The notes: generated from the letters alone by a model not told the origin. DNA of 64,000 nt from Cylindrobasidium torrendii FP15055 ss-10 (GCA_000934385.1 KN880559.1:1-64000); one strand, 5' to 3'; shown: positions 22,988 through 36,223, numbered from the stretch's first letter. Translations and numbers: made by a program.

Positions 22988-24387
22988 CTAGTACGGGGAT
23001 GTATATTGCTGCAGAATTTCAGAGTAATCCTCAGAGTTGTCCTCGCCGTTATCCACATACTGGCCATACTCGATAGGGGAGTAATAACTCGAAGTGGGAG
23101 CGACTTCCTGCTGATTGAAGGACTCCATGGCCGGTACTGGGGCACTATACGAGTGGGGGCCATACGAGAGCTCGTATGCACTGCTACTCTCTTGAGAAAC
23201 ATATTGCGGGCCTTCCATGAGGGAGCCGACAAAATAGTCAGGCGTTTGGTCCCCGTAAGCGTTGTTGGGTGCCCAGTTCTGGTCGTAGACTTGATTGTAG
23301 GTAGTGGTTGGGTCTACCGACGGATACGGCGCAGCGGCGGCAGTTTCCTTGGAGGTGTTAAGTATACGAGGTCAGCGACGAGGACAAGCATACTTACGAA
23401 GTGAGTTGAAGCTAAATCAAGGTCGCGTTGGTCGTTGTGGGGACTCCCCAGAGGCGTCATGTATCCGAGCGAAGGGCTTTCCTGTTAGACGTTGGGCGTT
23501 CAAAATCAAAAAGGAGGCGGAAAGAAGATTGAGACGTACAATACCCCAAGGCGTTGATGGCGAAAAGTAAGGATCAGCGAAGTACGAGGGGTGGACTGGT
23601 GGCGGCGGTGACGGCCCGCCGCTGGACGGAACAGACGAAAGAGAGCTCGAACTCGTTGAATTACTGGAGTACGATTCCTCAGAGGCAGCGCGCACGGCGG
23701 CGCGCGCCTTGCGAGCTGTCGATCCTGATGGCACACTTGCAGCAGGTCCTAAATCCGTGGGCGCCTTGCGGGAGCGCCGCTTGGCGCGCGGCTCGTCCTT
23801 GACCATCGCGTACGCCTGGGCAACCTCAGAGAGATCCTCATTGGCGGCGGCGCGTTCGCCCAGCTGAGCAATGTACGCGAGGTGCTCCTTGGTGTTGCCG
23901 TAGGTTTTGCGCTTCTGGCGCTCGACCTTTGGCTTAGGCTGGAACTTGTAGTCGGGATACATCTGCTGATGGCGGCGCTGCGCCGCGTCGGCTTGATCCG
24001 CCCAGGGCTGCTGGCCCGCAGGACCGAGCGCCCTCCATGCGGCAGCGACCATACGCGAGATTTGGCGGTGGTCGGTGATCTTGGTGTCTGCAACGAACTT
24101 GGGACCCATTTCTTGACGATAGAGCATGAACTTGTTAAGAGGACGCTTGATTTCGTTACCAGCCTCATCGAAGGCTGCGGGAGATTTGGACTTGGACTTG
24201 GATTTTGCAGAAGATTGGGTGTTCTCAGGTGTAAGAGGTTGCGCAAACGTAAGTTCTGACCCATTGGGGACATAGGTACCTCGAGGCAGAAATATCAGCA
24301 AAGGGCCATTATAGTGTAGCCAAAGAGGCACATACTCGTGCACGTGGCATTTGGGACAGAGGGAGAGGAGGTTGGGTAGGTAGACAT
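22988..24387 (-). CDS. HMG-box transcription factor
   Basis: Four exons (24387-24336, 24279-23540, 23481-23398, 23347-22988) give 411 residues. The HMG box starts near residue 62 with IKRPLNKFMLYRQEM and continues through RQISRMVAAAWRALGP and HQQMYPDYKFQPK, the MATA-type single box found in fungal mating and pheromone-response factors. A basic segment RAKRRSRKAP follows, then Ser- and Pro-rich and Tyr/Gln-rich regions. The start at 24387 was chosen because only that frame joins the box after intron 1; an ATG at 24424 is out of frame after splicing. Role in mating, stress or development cannot be told from sequence. Confidence 0.85.
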
Positions 24388-26675
24388 GGCGGGCAGCTGA
24401 AGAATCGGGGAGAATCTGAGGCATTCATGCGTTCCCTGAGTATGTTATATAGGCCTGGAGGGTTCATTGGGACCGCGATTCCTTGCACAACGCCCGTCCC
24501 AGCGCCGCCCTCGACGTGACGGCTCGCGTGGGAATTGGTCAGCGTGACTAAAAGAAATGGCAGAGGATTGTCACGGAGCGCAACCGGCGGGTGCAAGCTA
24601 TCGAGGGTGATTGTGATAATTGTGATAAGAGAAAGTGGTGAAGCATGAATTCCCTTCATTCATGTCACCAAAACCTCCGCGAAGGGTCCTTGACCTTCAC
24701 ACTAATCACAGAACCATTATTCTGCGTCCTGATTGGCTCAGGACACTTGAAAGAACGCCTGAGAACGCCTGGCTGCATGCATGACCGCACGGCAGAGTGA
24801 CATACTCTTTGAGGTCCTCGGACATGAGGCAGCTTCAAGGGTATTACTTGGATTCATCAAAATTCATCATGTCAGGCTCTGTACTATCAAACATCGGGAA
24901 ACAAAACAAACGACTTTGGCCACCCATAAAATCCTCAGCATGAACTCGTTACCAGAGACGCTTGGAGACAGGCATCAGGCATTCATTCTGTATAACATAT
25001 AATAAATTGAGCATTTATTTATAAGCAAATTCGAGAGCTGAATTTTGGGTGGGCAACAAAACAACATTTTGGCGCGTGTTTGATGCCTTGATGACCTGCC
25101 GATCATGGCAAGATTCAATCGATGCGCATTTGCGCTGGTAATTGAAGCTTCTTGACCAGTCCTTTTGCACAATATCATGGTAGATGTATGTTAAATTATG
25201 CTATAGAGGTTTTCCCGGCATGTAGGAAGGTTCTATACCCACGATCCTTTGATTAATCTCTCAAATTACAATATCTTAATTATAAGTGGCGAGCATGGCC
25301 ATGGACCATGTCAAGCTTGCAATGGTAGCATCCTAATAGTCAGAGAAGAAAAGGATAAAATTTTGGACCTGTGTGAAGCGGGTATGAGTCGTGGATGAGT
25401 GGATTACCGCTTTGTTTTGTTTCCCATCACTGTTTTGTTTCCCGATGTTTGATAGTATAGTGCAAGACAGGCAAGTCTACTTCGGAAAACAGTTGGCGCA
25501 ACAAAGACGTCTCTGTTCCAACAATACGTACTTATCTCGGGATATACTCAAGCTGGAGAGCTCCTGGGCTCGATTTCTGGCAACAGTACCTGGATTCAGA
25601 TTAGACACTATCAGTTTTTGTCGAACGAGCTGCTACGACCTAAAACAGTTATTATAGAACCCGGTACAGAAAATAGACACTGCTTAAGGTGTAGAGCTCA
25701 TGCTGTTGGAAAGTATAATTAAGGAAAAACAACCTGGTATGTGAGTGCGTACAATAAGCGAAATGCTGGGCCTGCCGGTGTTTTGTGTGTTTAGGATCGC
25801 AGTGGTGTATAACAATGGGCAGTGTGTTATGTAGGCACCTTGCTCTGGGACGTTGGGATCATTGGACCGGCTTCGACGAACTTGCCCTAGAGAGGAAAAT
25901 ATCGATGTAGAGAAGAATACGGCTAGCAGACAACAGTCATATTTGGACAGACTCAAAGTCTCAAAGGGCTTCGAACGGCGCATTTTGGAGAGCCCACCTT
26001 TATAGGATCACTCTAAAATACACACATGACCGCAGGTTTGGAATGTCTTTGTGACTGACTGTGTTCCAACCTGAAAAGATACGACGAGGACAAATCCGAC
26101 AGACATACTCCGACAGGCATCGCGAAAGATGTTTTTTGCATACTTTTCACGATATGAGCCAGCTCAGCGCTTATTCGTGGAAATCTATAACCTAGAGTGC
26201 CCTTCTTGATGATGGGGTGATTCAAGTGGGCTTCGCGCAACCGCTAAGACTTGAAGTCGACGGGTAGTATATTTTTCTCGACTAAGCGCTGAACTGCGGT
26301 ACCCATCGAACTTTCGCTCGTCTCTCCAAGACCACTTACATAGCGATGTACATGCGCGCGTTAGTACTTTTCGTTAGAGTGCATTTCTCTATTGCGCCGT
26401 AGTTGATCAAAGACACACTGCGTCTGCAAACAATGAGTCGGCAAAGGCTTGTCAATGCCGTCTACGAAGAGAAAAGAATTCGTTCGTCGCTCCTTATTCA
26501 ATCATGAGGTAGTTAATACGAATCGTAGTCGAAGTTCAACCTATGCACGCCCCACGATATGTCAATGTTGTGTCAATGCGTGCGAGGGCGGCCATGATGG
26601 CGGTCGAGAATCAAGATCAGAGGCCGATCGCTCTTTGCCGCGCGTTGGTTTCTCTGCTATTAACCATCATCGACT
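24388..26675. other. Gene-poor interval of 2.3 kb
   Basis: No confident gene. A minus-strand open frame at 25684-25983 begins with a hydrophobic stretch, but a TATA-like CTATAAAGG lies only about 20 bp before its ATG, too close for a normal leader. Nothing else is recognisable. Confidence 0.45.
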
Positions 26676-28690
26676 ATGTTCCAACGCGATCCCCGGGCTG
26701 GCGCGTTTCTGGGTGGAGACCGTGTATCAGGACAAGACATTCGCGACCAAAATGGTGTGTGCGCCTGCTCAGGCGACAGGAATGGCAGGCTGAACACGAC
26801 GAACAGTCATTGCAGCTCAGTCGATTGCAAACATCGTGAAAAGTTCTTTGGGACCGCTCGGACTAGACAAGATGCTTGTTGACAACATCGGCGTAAGATC
26901 CATACACGTTTCTATGGCGCGGTGCTGACAGTATTGCATGCAGGAGGTTACTATTTCCAACGACGGCGCGACGATTTTGGGACTGCTATCTGTCGAAAAC
27001 CCTGCAGGACGTATCTTTGTTGACCTCTCGCAAAAACAAGATAAGGAAGTCGGCGACGGTACGACCTCAGTGGTCATCATCGCGGCTGAGCTCCTTCGAC
27101 GCGCAAATGAGCTTGTCAAGGCAAAAATCCACCCGACCACGATTATAACTGGTTACCGGCTCGCGTGCAGGGAGGCAGTCAAATTCATGCAAGACCAACT
27201 GAGCATCAAGGTGGACGCCCTCGGCCGCGATGCGCTCATAAATACTGCCAAGACCAGCATGGCAAGCAAGATCATTGGAAAGTGCGTAGCCAGCCGTCCA
27301 ACTTCGATGTCTCCTGAATTCTATGCCTTAGCGATGATGACCTGTTTGCTCCCATGGCTGTCGACGCGATGTTGGCCGTCAAGACCATCAACATGCGCGG
27401 CGACATCAAGTACCCCGTCAAGGCAGTCAATGTACTCAAAGCCCACGGTCGCAGCGCGCGCGAGTCCATTTTCGTTCAAGGCTACGCCCTCAACTGCACT
27501 GTGGCCAGCCAAGGTTTGTAAAGTGCGACGTCAAAGCTTCTTTTCTCAACTTCATTTCAGCCATGAAGAAGCGCATCACTGGGGCCAAAATTGCTTGCCT
27601 CGACATCAATCTCCAAAAGGCCCGCATGCAATTAGGTGTACAGATCCTTGTTGAGGATCCTAGCCAACTTGAGGAGATTCGCAAGCGGTACGTCCAGAAC
27701 CCAATACATGCCCAAGCACTGAACGCTGTGTAGGGAATCGGACATTACTCTCGAACGCATTCGCAAAATCCTGGCGGCTGGCGCCAATGTTGTTCTCACT
27801 ACCAAGGGCATCGACGATTTGTGCTTGAAAGAATTCGTCGAGGCCGGTGCCATGGCCGTTCGCCGGTGTCGCAAAGAGGATCTTCGCCGCATCGCAAAGG
27901 CCACTGGAGGTCAGCTCATCTCAAGCATGGCTAACTTGGAAGGCGATGAGACCTTTGAGGCTAGCTATCTTGGAACCGCGGAGGAGGTCGTGCAAGAGAG
28001 GATTTCGGATGATGAGCTTATCCTGGTGAAGGGTACCAAGGTGGTTAGCTCTGCGTCTATTGTTCTCCGTGGTGCGAACGACTACATGCTGGACGAAATG
28101 GAGCGCGCGCTGCACGATACGCTCTCCGTTATCAAGAGAACACTCGAGAGTGGATCTGTCGTTCCTGGTGGTGGAGCTGTTGAGTCTGCCTTGAACATTT
28201 ACCTTGAACGGTTTGCTGGCACAGTGGTAAGCACGCAGTAGCGGCATCGTTGGTCACGAAGGCTCACAATTTCACAGGGATCCCGAGAGCAATTGGCTAT
28301 TGCAGAGTTCGCAGCCGCACTTCTGTCGATACCCAAGACACTAGCAGTGAACGCTGCTAAAGACTCTACGGATCTGGTAGCAAAGATGAGGTCTTACCAT
28401 AACGCTGCCCAGACGGCACCCGCTGGAGACCCCAAGAAGATGTTGTTGCGATACGGCCTCGACCTCATGAAGGGAGAAGTGCGGGACAATGTCGCGGCGG
28501 GCATCTTAGAGCCCACAATGAGCAAAGTCAAGGCCCTCAAGTCAGCATATGAGGCGGCCGTGTCTCTTTTGCGTATTGACGATGCCATTCAATGCATACC
28601 CGGTGCGTCACTTACTAATTGACACTCTACATTCGCAATTTGACCTCTGTTACAGAGCCGAAAGGAGAACCAGACCCCCACGGCCATTGA
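26676..28690 (+). CDS. CCT1: CCT/TRiC chaperonin subunit alpha
   Basis: Eight exons (26676-26754, 26807-26892, 26944-27281, 27332-27513, 27561-27687, 27734-28226, 28278-28602, 28656-28690) give 554 residues, the usual length for TCP-1 alpha. This subunit is one of eight in the cytosolic ring that folds actin and tubulin. Motifs: [30 protein letters not shown], the nucleotide-binding GDGTTS segment ([18 protein letters not shown]), [19 protein letters not shown] and the late [13 protein letters not shown] block. Alpha identity rests on [21 protein letters not shown] sequence and the IVEYAMAVRR-equivalent [12 protein letters not shown]. The C-terminus is short ([11 protein letters not shown]), lacking the longer tail of some fungal orthologues. 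Confidence 0.95.
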
Positions 28691-29211
28691 GCTAGTGTAG
28701 ATGAAGTAGCAATAGTCTAAATGTACTATCTAATGCGAGCGAGATGGCGGAAGCAGCTATGAACTGGTTCAAGTGTGTGCTATGAGCAATCAAACTGTAT
28801 GCGTGATGTGATCTGCCGGCTCATATGCACGACATTGAGGACTGCTTTGACGATGGAATAATTGGCGATTCTTGACATGACACGCACAAGTCACACAAGT
28901 ACTTGTGCACATTGTCTTCTAGGAGTGGGTAGTACAATTGAGCATTACCGCCAATGATGTAAATATGCTTCCGCTCTATAGTGGACGAGAATAAATGCAT
29001 TGCCGTCGCTCTATGTCTTGAAGCAAAAAACAAACAGGCCCAATTAGGTGCTGCGGCTATCTTTCTCGTGTTCATTGTTACCTCTCACCTTTGCGAAGTG
29101 GTCTTCGTTTTGTTCCGTTTTTGGGCCGATCGGGCTGACATCATGACCGGCGGACACGTGACATGGCATTTCCTGCGTTCCATCCACCACGACACGACGG
29201 GCTAAGGCTAT
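28691..29211. other. Intergenic region, CCT1 3' flank and CDC27 promoter
   Basis: About 520 bp with no gene or repeat recognised. Confidence 0.4.
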
Positions 29212-31852
29212 ATGGCGATGGAATCCCGGGTGGAGAACGAGACGCAACTTTCAACGCGCTATCAAGCACTAATATGGTCATTTCTGGACTCGGGCCTACC
29301 GAAGACCGCACTCTTTTACGCAGAACGGTTCTTCTCGCAAGTCAAGAACACGCATACGGCGCGCCATCTCTATGCGATCACCCTTCTGGAACTCGAACAG
29401 ACACATTCAGCACTTGGGCTTGTGGCGGAGAGCAGTTGCGCGGGCTGTCTGGAATTGAAGGCGAGGTGTTGTACATCACTGGGTCGGTGGAGTGTCGCGT
29501 CGGAGGCATTGGATGCAGCGATCTCACACCCAACCTATCCTAGCTTTGGTGTGTGTGCAGCATTGTTTTTTGGATCTTGTTTTGAACGTTATAGGTGCAA
29601 ACGCGTATCGTCCAGCGCGCCAGTACCCTGACGAGGCTGCAATGTACTGCAGGCAGGGAAATATGGCGATGAAAGGCAACATGCAGGACAAGGCGGTTGT
29701 GGCATTTCAAAAGGCGCTCGCCTTGAATCCACTGTTGTGGGAGGCGTTTGATGGGTTGTGTTACCTCGGCGCGTGTTCTACATCTTGCTTGGATCGTATT
29801 AACATGTACTTGTATAGGCGTTGTATCGAGCGTAGATGTTCACTTCCCCACACGGCCATATCCTATACGACGAACGGACGAGCCACCCAAGGCGGCATTC
29901 CCTGTAGCCACTGGGGTAGGTTTCTTCACACCAGAAACAAATGGTCTGTTCCGGCCTTGGGACCCCAAGATGCTTGGGACGCCGGAATCATTGTCAGTGG
30001 TCTGTTTCCGATATAATATCATCTAACTCTAGGACAGTAATGCACAAATTGCCGCCCTCAAGGAGCCTCAGCCGCGCAGTGGGCTCTCGGGAGATGCGCC
30101 AACCCAGCAAACTCGTCCACTTTCATCAGCGGAGGAGACGGGCCCCGTGCCCAAGAAAATGCGAACGCGACCACTAGACACCTCACGGACATCCAAACTT
30201 AAACAAAACGGCGAAGACGCTCAGCGGAAGGGAAGCCAGGGCTTCGCGTTTTCGAACTTATTCGCAGCTCCTGGACGCCGGAATCAACCCACCACAAGAA
30301 CAACCACCGGGAAACCCCCTTCATCAACCTCGACTACTACCAATGCGGCTACGCGGAGAAGTAATCGGTTGTTAACCGTCACGAGTACGAAGCCAACTGC
30401 AAAGGTGTGGTCTAGTTTGGCATCGTGTTGCCGAATTTAACCTTATGCTAGGTCACACGAAGACGGCAGCCGACACAACAAACGCTCACTTCGGATACAG
30501 AAGAGGAAATGCCGGGCGAGCCAGCCTACTCGCCTTCGCCTCCCAATGCTCAGTCTCCCCCCTCTGAGCGATCCCAGTCGCCAGCGCATGATACATACGA
30601 TCTGGAAGTGGCCGACTGGACAATATATGATTTAATGCGACGGTTCGCGCATGCAGCACGAGCATTGGCTGTGTACGACCTCGACGTTTGCATACAACAT
30701 GTCCAGGCTATGACAGACTCAGACCGCTTGTCGCCATACGCGCTATCAGTTGCGGGGAGAGCACTTTTTGAGAAATGCGAGTATGCGAAAGTACGTCCCC
30801 ATCTAAGCTGTCGAAATATGTGTCTGATTTCTAGCAGGCGGAGAAGATATATAGGCAACTGCGCACGGTGGACCCGTACCGGATGTGGGACATGGACGTA
30901 TATTCGACATTGTTGTGGTATCTCCAAAAACCTGTCGACTTGTCCTTTCTGGCACAGGAGCTGTCGAATATCAACTCCCGATCTGCGCAGGCGTGGATAG
31001 CGATTGGGAACCTGTTTTCGTTGCAGAAAGAGCGAAGTCAAGCGCTGACATGCTTTGGACGTGCGACACAGATGGATCCCTTGTGCGCGTACGCGTACAC
31101 ATTGAGCGGGCACGAGTCCATAGACGAGGATCTGAGCAAAGCCATCAACTTTTTCGAGAGTGCGTTACGTATAGATCCACGACACTACAATGCATGGTGC
31201 GGCTCGTTGCGTGTAGAGGGCAAGAAACTTTACTTATCTCTCCTGTCTAGGTATGGATTAGGGTCATGCTACATGCGTACGGCGAAGCTGAGGCTGGCGG
31301 AGTATCACTACCGAAAGGCAAACGCAATACACCCCAAGAATGCTGTACTTTTGGGCTGCGTCGGACTGGTGAGTCTAAGCTTGTTGACTTTGAGTGACCG
31401 TGAGACTGACACTGCTTATCACCAGACTCTAGAGCGTAAAGGGCAACGTGACGCCGCGCTGGCAATATTTGACGAAGCGATTGTTATACACCCCGACAAT
31501 GCACTTGTAAGATACCGGCGATCGAAGATTCTTATCTCTATGAAGCGGTACGAAGTGAGTGTTTTTCTGCGGGACCGTTGACTGTGCTCCGTCTGACTGC
31601 ACTTCGAAGAATGCGATAAACGACTTGGAGTATCTGCAGAGAACGGCGCCGGAGGAGTCAAACGTGATCTTCCAGCTGGCACGGGTGTACCGCTTGGTGG
31701 GAGATGTTGTCAAGTCTGCACAGTTGCTGGCCGCGGTACGGGATATTGCGCCCAAGAATCTGAACCGTATCAAGAAGTTGTTAGATATGAAGGCGGAGGA
31801 GGATGCGGCGGCAGCGGGGGACGATAGTATGATGGTCGTAGACATGCGATAG
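29212..31852 (+). CDS. CDC27: Anaphase-promoting complex subunit 3 (Cdc27)
   Basis: Nine exons (29212-29548, 29595-29759, 29818-29992, 30038-30404, 30452-30790, 30838-31196, 31251-31368, 31426-31554, 31610-31852) give 743 residues. N-terminal TPRs (YQALIWSFLDSGLPKTALFYAERF) are followed by a Ser/Pro-rich disordered middle (residues about 220-430) and a C-terminal TPR superhelix with repeats such as AWIAIGNLFSLQKERSQALTCF, AWYGLGSCYMRTAKLRLAEYHY and KGQRDAALAIFDEAI. In the APC/C, Cdc27 binds the IR tails of Cdc20/Cdh1 and Apc10. The donor at 29760 (GTTACC) and the 45-bp intron at 29993 are the weakest junctions, chosen because only they keep frame. A second ATG six bases downstream (29218) could also serve. 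Confidence 0.88.
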
Positions 31853-32581
31853 TTAGGAATTATTTTAATGGCCCTACCTTATTCTAAGCGGCGAGTGGCA
31901 CAACGATGGCGCCACAGTTGCGAAATTCGGCGCGTTGGACGTCGGACGATCGGCGAGCTGGTTTGTTGACATTGTAACTGTTGAGGTTGAGGTGACAACC
32001 GTTTTGAGGATCCCACTGTGGTTTGCGAAGGCGACAAAAAATGGTGAAGCCCATTGTCTGTGAGTACTTTAAAAGGGATACCAAGGCAGTAAGCGCTGGT
32101 ACTTGGGCACGAAATTTGCACGAAATTGACTCGGATATATGCCTGCGGGCTGACGCAATATGGCGAGTCGCGACCTTCCGATAACGTCCGCCGAGACGAA
32201 CTGGTTTGGCCGAGATGCCGGGGGTCTTGTCGGTGACTCGACGCGTGATTTAAAGGACAGCATACTCCGCTACTTCACTTCACACCACGATGTCTGCCTA
32301 AAGTTCCCCGCGTTATTTGTTCATTTCTCGACGCCTAGATAACGGCGCACGCCTGCCAGCATGGTCAATACTGTTGTCCACATCTCCTCAAGCGGTTCCC
32401 TTCTATTTGAGCCCGAAATCGTAGAGCGCATACACTGCTGCTAGTTTCGTGCGTTGCCCTTACTATCGTGTGCTTGCGTGTGCTGACCTGCAGGCAGACT
32501 CTTCAGCCATTCAACTGCAACCATCACCAGACGTTCAACCGTTCCAACTCACAGCCTCAACCGACCCCGACACCAACACCA
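31853..32581. other. Intergenic region
   Basis: About 730 bp with no gene recognised; the last 100 bp is a pyrimidine/CA-rich leader (repeated CAACC/ACC) just before the next start codon. Confidence 0.4.
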
Positions 32582-33403
32582 ATGTCTGACCCGTTCTCCC
32601 TCCTCCGCTCCGCACGCGCCAAGCTATGCGGAAGTGCGCTTACTCCCAAAACTACTGAGCTCAGGAAATGGGTCCTCCTCAAGAGCGTCGTCATCCATTC
32701 CATAAACCCACCAGCAACACACACCGCTACTTCTGGTCGCCGCTCCCCGGAACCCGAGGATGATCCTGTTACCATTGATGCGCCTGAGGCACTCATCTAC
32801 CCCGATGCGGAGTCCAGTGGGGTCGTCGCCTCCGCATCCGAGGCACAGTGGCTGGACTCGCTGTGGGGGGAACTCGGGGACGACGACGACGACTTCGAGG
32901 AGGATCCGCAGGCCCCTTCCCACCAGGACGACGAAGACGACGACGGCTTCATATCCCCTATGTCCTCGTCAGACGACCTCAGTAGCCTTGCATCCTCTTC
33001 GCTCACCTTGTCGTATCCGTATCTTGTACCATATCCGCCATACCATCCACCCTTGATTTCGCCATTTCATTTCGCCTCTGACCTCCATGCGTCATACCAC
33101 GACCCTCCCCCATATCTCGACGACGAGGATGTGGAGGACATGCCGGTTCCGGACGCCATAGAAGACACGTCTGACGATGAGTCGGAGTCTCCGTCGACAC
33201 CGTCGTCAGGGCGGTCGACGCCATTCGACTTTGTCGACCCGGTCGCTGTCCCGTTACCCATAGACGACAGTCGGCACCGGCAGCATGGAACGGACCCGTA
33301 CGTCTACAACGACGGCGACGCGTCGTTCTTGCAGTCTTTCAATCTGGACGCTGTTCCTTACCCCAATCCCTCCCATAGTCCGTTCCTGGAGGACTGCTCA
33401 TAA
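32582..33403 (+). CDS. Unknown acidic, Ser/Pro-rich protein
   Basis: An intronless 273-residue reading frame, unusual in this intron-rich neighbourhood. The N-terminal 45 residues are ordered-looking and basic (FSLLRSARAKLCGS, ELRKWVLLKSVVIHSI); the rest is low complexity, with acid tracts (GDDDDDFEEDP, DDEDDD), a Tyr/Pro segment (YPYLVPYPPYHPP) and Ser-rich stretches. I start at the ATG of MSDPFSLL because the 38 codons before it read as Gln/Pro-rich untranslated leader. No family recognised; the composition would fit a transcriptional regulator with acidic activation regions, which is only an inference. Confidence 0.6.
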   Translation: MSDPFSLLRSARAKLCGSALTPKTTELRKWVLLKSVVIHSINPPATHTATSGRRSPEPEDDPVTIDAPEALIYPDAESSGVVASASEAQWLDSLWGELGDDDDDFEEDPQAPSHQDDEDDDGFISPMSSSDDLSSLASSSLTLSYPYLVPYPPYHPPLISPFHFASDLHASYHDPPPYLDDEDVEDMPVPDAIEDTSDDESESPSTPSSGRSTPFDFVDPVAVPLPIDDSRHRQHGTDPYVYNDGDASFLQSFNLDAVPYPNPSHSPFLEDCS

Positions 33404-33907
33404 TATTTTGTCTGGCGCTTACAGTATATATTCCTCTATGTGCTCACATCTGCTTCCCCATTCCCCCGCCATCCGTTGTTACTCTAGTATATTCCCTCGT
33501 ATGCATCTCTTTCCTCTACCTGGTTTTGGTCGCACTGCACTGTACATTATTCTTCTGCTCCCATTCGTCTCTTTCTCATACCGCCTCCCCCCGTCGATAC
33601 CACACGCGCTCACATATCCCAACCTAATGACAAGGATGTTGCGTTGGATGAGAATCATTGGGTGCTCGTGTGAAAGGTTTCAAGTGACTGAATGCTGAAC
33701 CGGGATCAGACTTGGATCAGACACTTGGGTAGATACTTGGGGGATCCTGTTCTCACCGAGAAGAGCACTACATAAAATGGTGATTGTTCCCGAATGGGAC
33801 ACAGCTCCGGGCTGGCACAATGACAAGGTACGCTAGTACATAAGAGGCGTAGTGCGCCAGAGTCTCTCTAATCTACGCCTTGCACCGGCTGGATTTTCAG
33901 GTTTGTT
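33404..33907. other. Intergenic region between convergent genes
   Basis: About 500 bp, pyrimidine-rich near 33440-33620; no gene recognised. Confidence 0.4.
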
Positions 33908-35239
33908 CTACCTACTGTAGCCGACCCTGCTCTCTCTTGTAGTCGACTCGGGTTCCGCCTCTTTCTCCGGCGCGTTTGCACATCGTTGATTCTCAGCCGA
34001 CGCGAGGTCCCTTTGCTCTGTTCCGACCTGTTCCGTCCGTGCTTTCAGGATATCCTGTTCGTCGACCGGTCGGGTGTGGCTGTCGACGTTTTGCGTTTCT
34101 GACCCGTCGCTCGGTGCCATGTTTTGCTTGCTTTGGCCGTCGACCGGGGTCTTCTCCCCCAGCTTCAAGGCCGTGGTGCAGGATTCGAGGCTGGCCGGGG
34201 GCACAAACTGCACAGAGGTGTTATTGAACGCGGAAGGCCATGTTTTCGAGGCAGGCAGCGCTGAGCAGCGGAGGAAGGGCACTGTATCAGAAACACAAAA
34301 AGGTCAATTCGAAGACCGAAGGGTTCGAAGCCCATGATAACGCACCGATTCGCAAAAGGGTGGGAACCCTGGACTCCAGGTCGCGAGACGTTTTGCTAGA
34401 TAGGCATTAGCTTCGGCCACCAAGAAAACACTCCAAATGATAACGGAAGTTTGTACACGTGCGGCGCAGGTAATGAACAAGAGGGATACTGCGAGAATAG
34501 AGCGGGAGAAGGGCCTACTTTTCCACGTAATCCGCGAGGCGGTTAGAGATGAGGACGACGTTGTCGAGCGTGCTGGCACGGAGCACGACGTCGTGAAGCT
34601 CCATATCGCAGTGAGGCATGTATATGATTCGGGGCGAGGAGCACAGGTATGCGTGGGTCTGCGACGGAGAGTCAGGTCACTGCGTCCGAAGTGAATAGTG
34701 AAGCAGAGGAGCTGTATGAAGGTTCGACTTTTACATACATCATTTGGGGGTGCTATCTCCATCCCTCGTGTGGTGAATAGCGATATGTCCTCCGCTGTAA
34801 ACACAGGGTCGGAGAGGACTATATTCGAAGGAGCCTAAGCACATGTGAGCGGTTGCGCGGTGGATCCCACGGGAGGACGTACAACGTTTAGAGTTTTGCC
34901 TAGGTGGGAAAGGAACGCAAACTGTGCGCGACTCGTATGTGACGAATCTGGACTGCCTAGACCGAGACAGAGTATTCTCAGAGAAGAAGGGGCATTTCCA
35001 ACAACAAGTGGAAATGAAGCGGCGTCGAGTGCTGTTTGGAGGGTGTCTGAGATAAAGTTGAATAGAGAACGAGGGTAGACGTTGGGTCGTGACTGACTCT
35101 GCGCCTCAGTTAGCCAGCCCTCATGTTCGAGCTCAGATTGGGCTTGCTCGATGAGCTGAGCCAGTGGTGGGCGTGCAGAGGCAGCATGTTTGCCTCGTCT
35201 TTTCTTTGTCTTCCCCACGGAAATGAAGGCATCGGACAT
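33908..35239 (-). CDS. SRR1-like domain protein
   Basis: Five exons (35239-34883, 34834-34739, 34658-34519, 34395-34346, 34281-33908) give 338 residues. The SRR1-like core is clear: ILCLGLGSPDSSHTSRAQFAFL, then LSDPVFTAEDISLFTTRGMEI, then RIIYMPHCDMELHDVVLRAS and VVLISNRLADYVE, matching the order in SRR1 proteins (named for a plant clock gene; yeast and human members are linked to heme and circadian regulation). The N-terminus carries a basic GKTKKRRGKH cluster and the last 110 residues are Glu/Ser/Thr-rich and probably disordered. Introns are longer than usual (80 and 123 bp for introns 2 and 3). The gene is divergent from TMA20, 266 bp away. Confidence 0.82.
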
Positions 35240-35505
35240 TTGGATGTTTTCTGTCGCGTCCTGCACGCGTCGAACCAAAGATCGTGACCGCAGGGACGAA
35301 ACAATGGTTTTCAGCTCGATCAATGCCTAATGCACTATTGTGGCGCTATCTGCTGGTCACACACATATATATACACAGTAGTTTTGCTTTAACAAGATAT
35401 TCAAGGAATAAATTGCTTTGAATGTTGACTACAAACTGGAGGAACGGTGGCCGACGCGTCTAGCCGATCAGATCTATGCCATCACCAAGTCTGCTTTCCC
35501 CCGTC

Positions 35506-36223
35506 ATGTTCAAAAAGTCTGATTCGTCTCCCTGTCGGCCGGGCATCGCAAGTTAAATGTTATCCTCAGATTCGTCCCCTCGTCGGATATCTCGGGCCAT
35601 GTCCCCATCAAATCGTCTGCACAGCGAGCAATTCGTGCTCAACTCTTGCAGCAGTGGAAGATCGAGCCAGAGACGCTTGAATCAATATGGCCGAAGAAGG
35701 AAGGGCTGGTACACGTTAAATGGTGCGCCTGCAATGCATTATCTTCATTCCGTGTCCATTGTTCAACCTATCCCGCAGCAGAGAACACATCGCAATTTAC
35801 ACTGTCCACAATGAACCCCTTCTCTTCCAACACTTCGACGGACCACTATACCCCACATTACGCATCCTTCACAAGTGTATGTGCCCACTCCAATGCTACC
35901 ATCCGGACGGAGACTGACGTACAATAACAGACCCGTATATTCTCCCGAAAGTGCAAGTGGATCGAGGGGCCATTCGATTCCTGTTGGCAGGCGCACATAT
36001 GATGTGCCCGGGCATGACAAGCAAGGGTGGCTGGCTTCCTCCGTCAGAAGATAATATTCCAGCCGGCACTGCCGTTGCCATATTTGCAGAGGGCAAGGAG
36101 CACGCAGTCGGTGTGGGCATCACCAAAATCAGCACCGACGACATGCGCAGGATCAACAAGGACGTGGGTGTCGAGACTGTGACATATCTTGGGGACGATC
36201 TCTGGGTCCTTCAATCCATTTAA
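35506..36223 (+). CDS. TMA20: Tma20 / MCT-1, PUA-domain translation factor
   Basis: Four exons (35506-35516, 35570-35722, 35779-35876, 35931-36223) give 184 residues, close to yeast Tma20 (181). The first coding exon is 11 nt (ATG TTC AAA AA). The N-terminal domain ends at [29 protein letters not shown], and the PUA domain starts at ILPKVQVDRGAIRFLLAGAHMMCPGM and runs through EGKEHAVGVGITKIS to the Trp near the end. With Tma22/DENR it recycles 40S subunits and promotes re-initiation. Confidence 0.93.

Noticed and set aside
25684..25983. Possible small secreted protein on the minus strand
   Set aside because: Hydrophobic N-terminus, but the TATA-like box is about 20 bp from the ATG, and the C-terminal part needs two unsupported introns.
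26449..26793. Plus-strand open frame overlapping the CCT1 start
   Set aside because: Frame shadows the first exon and intron of CCT1; composition is random.
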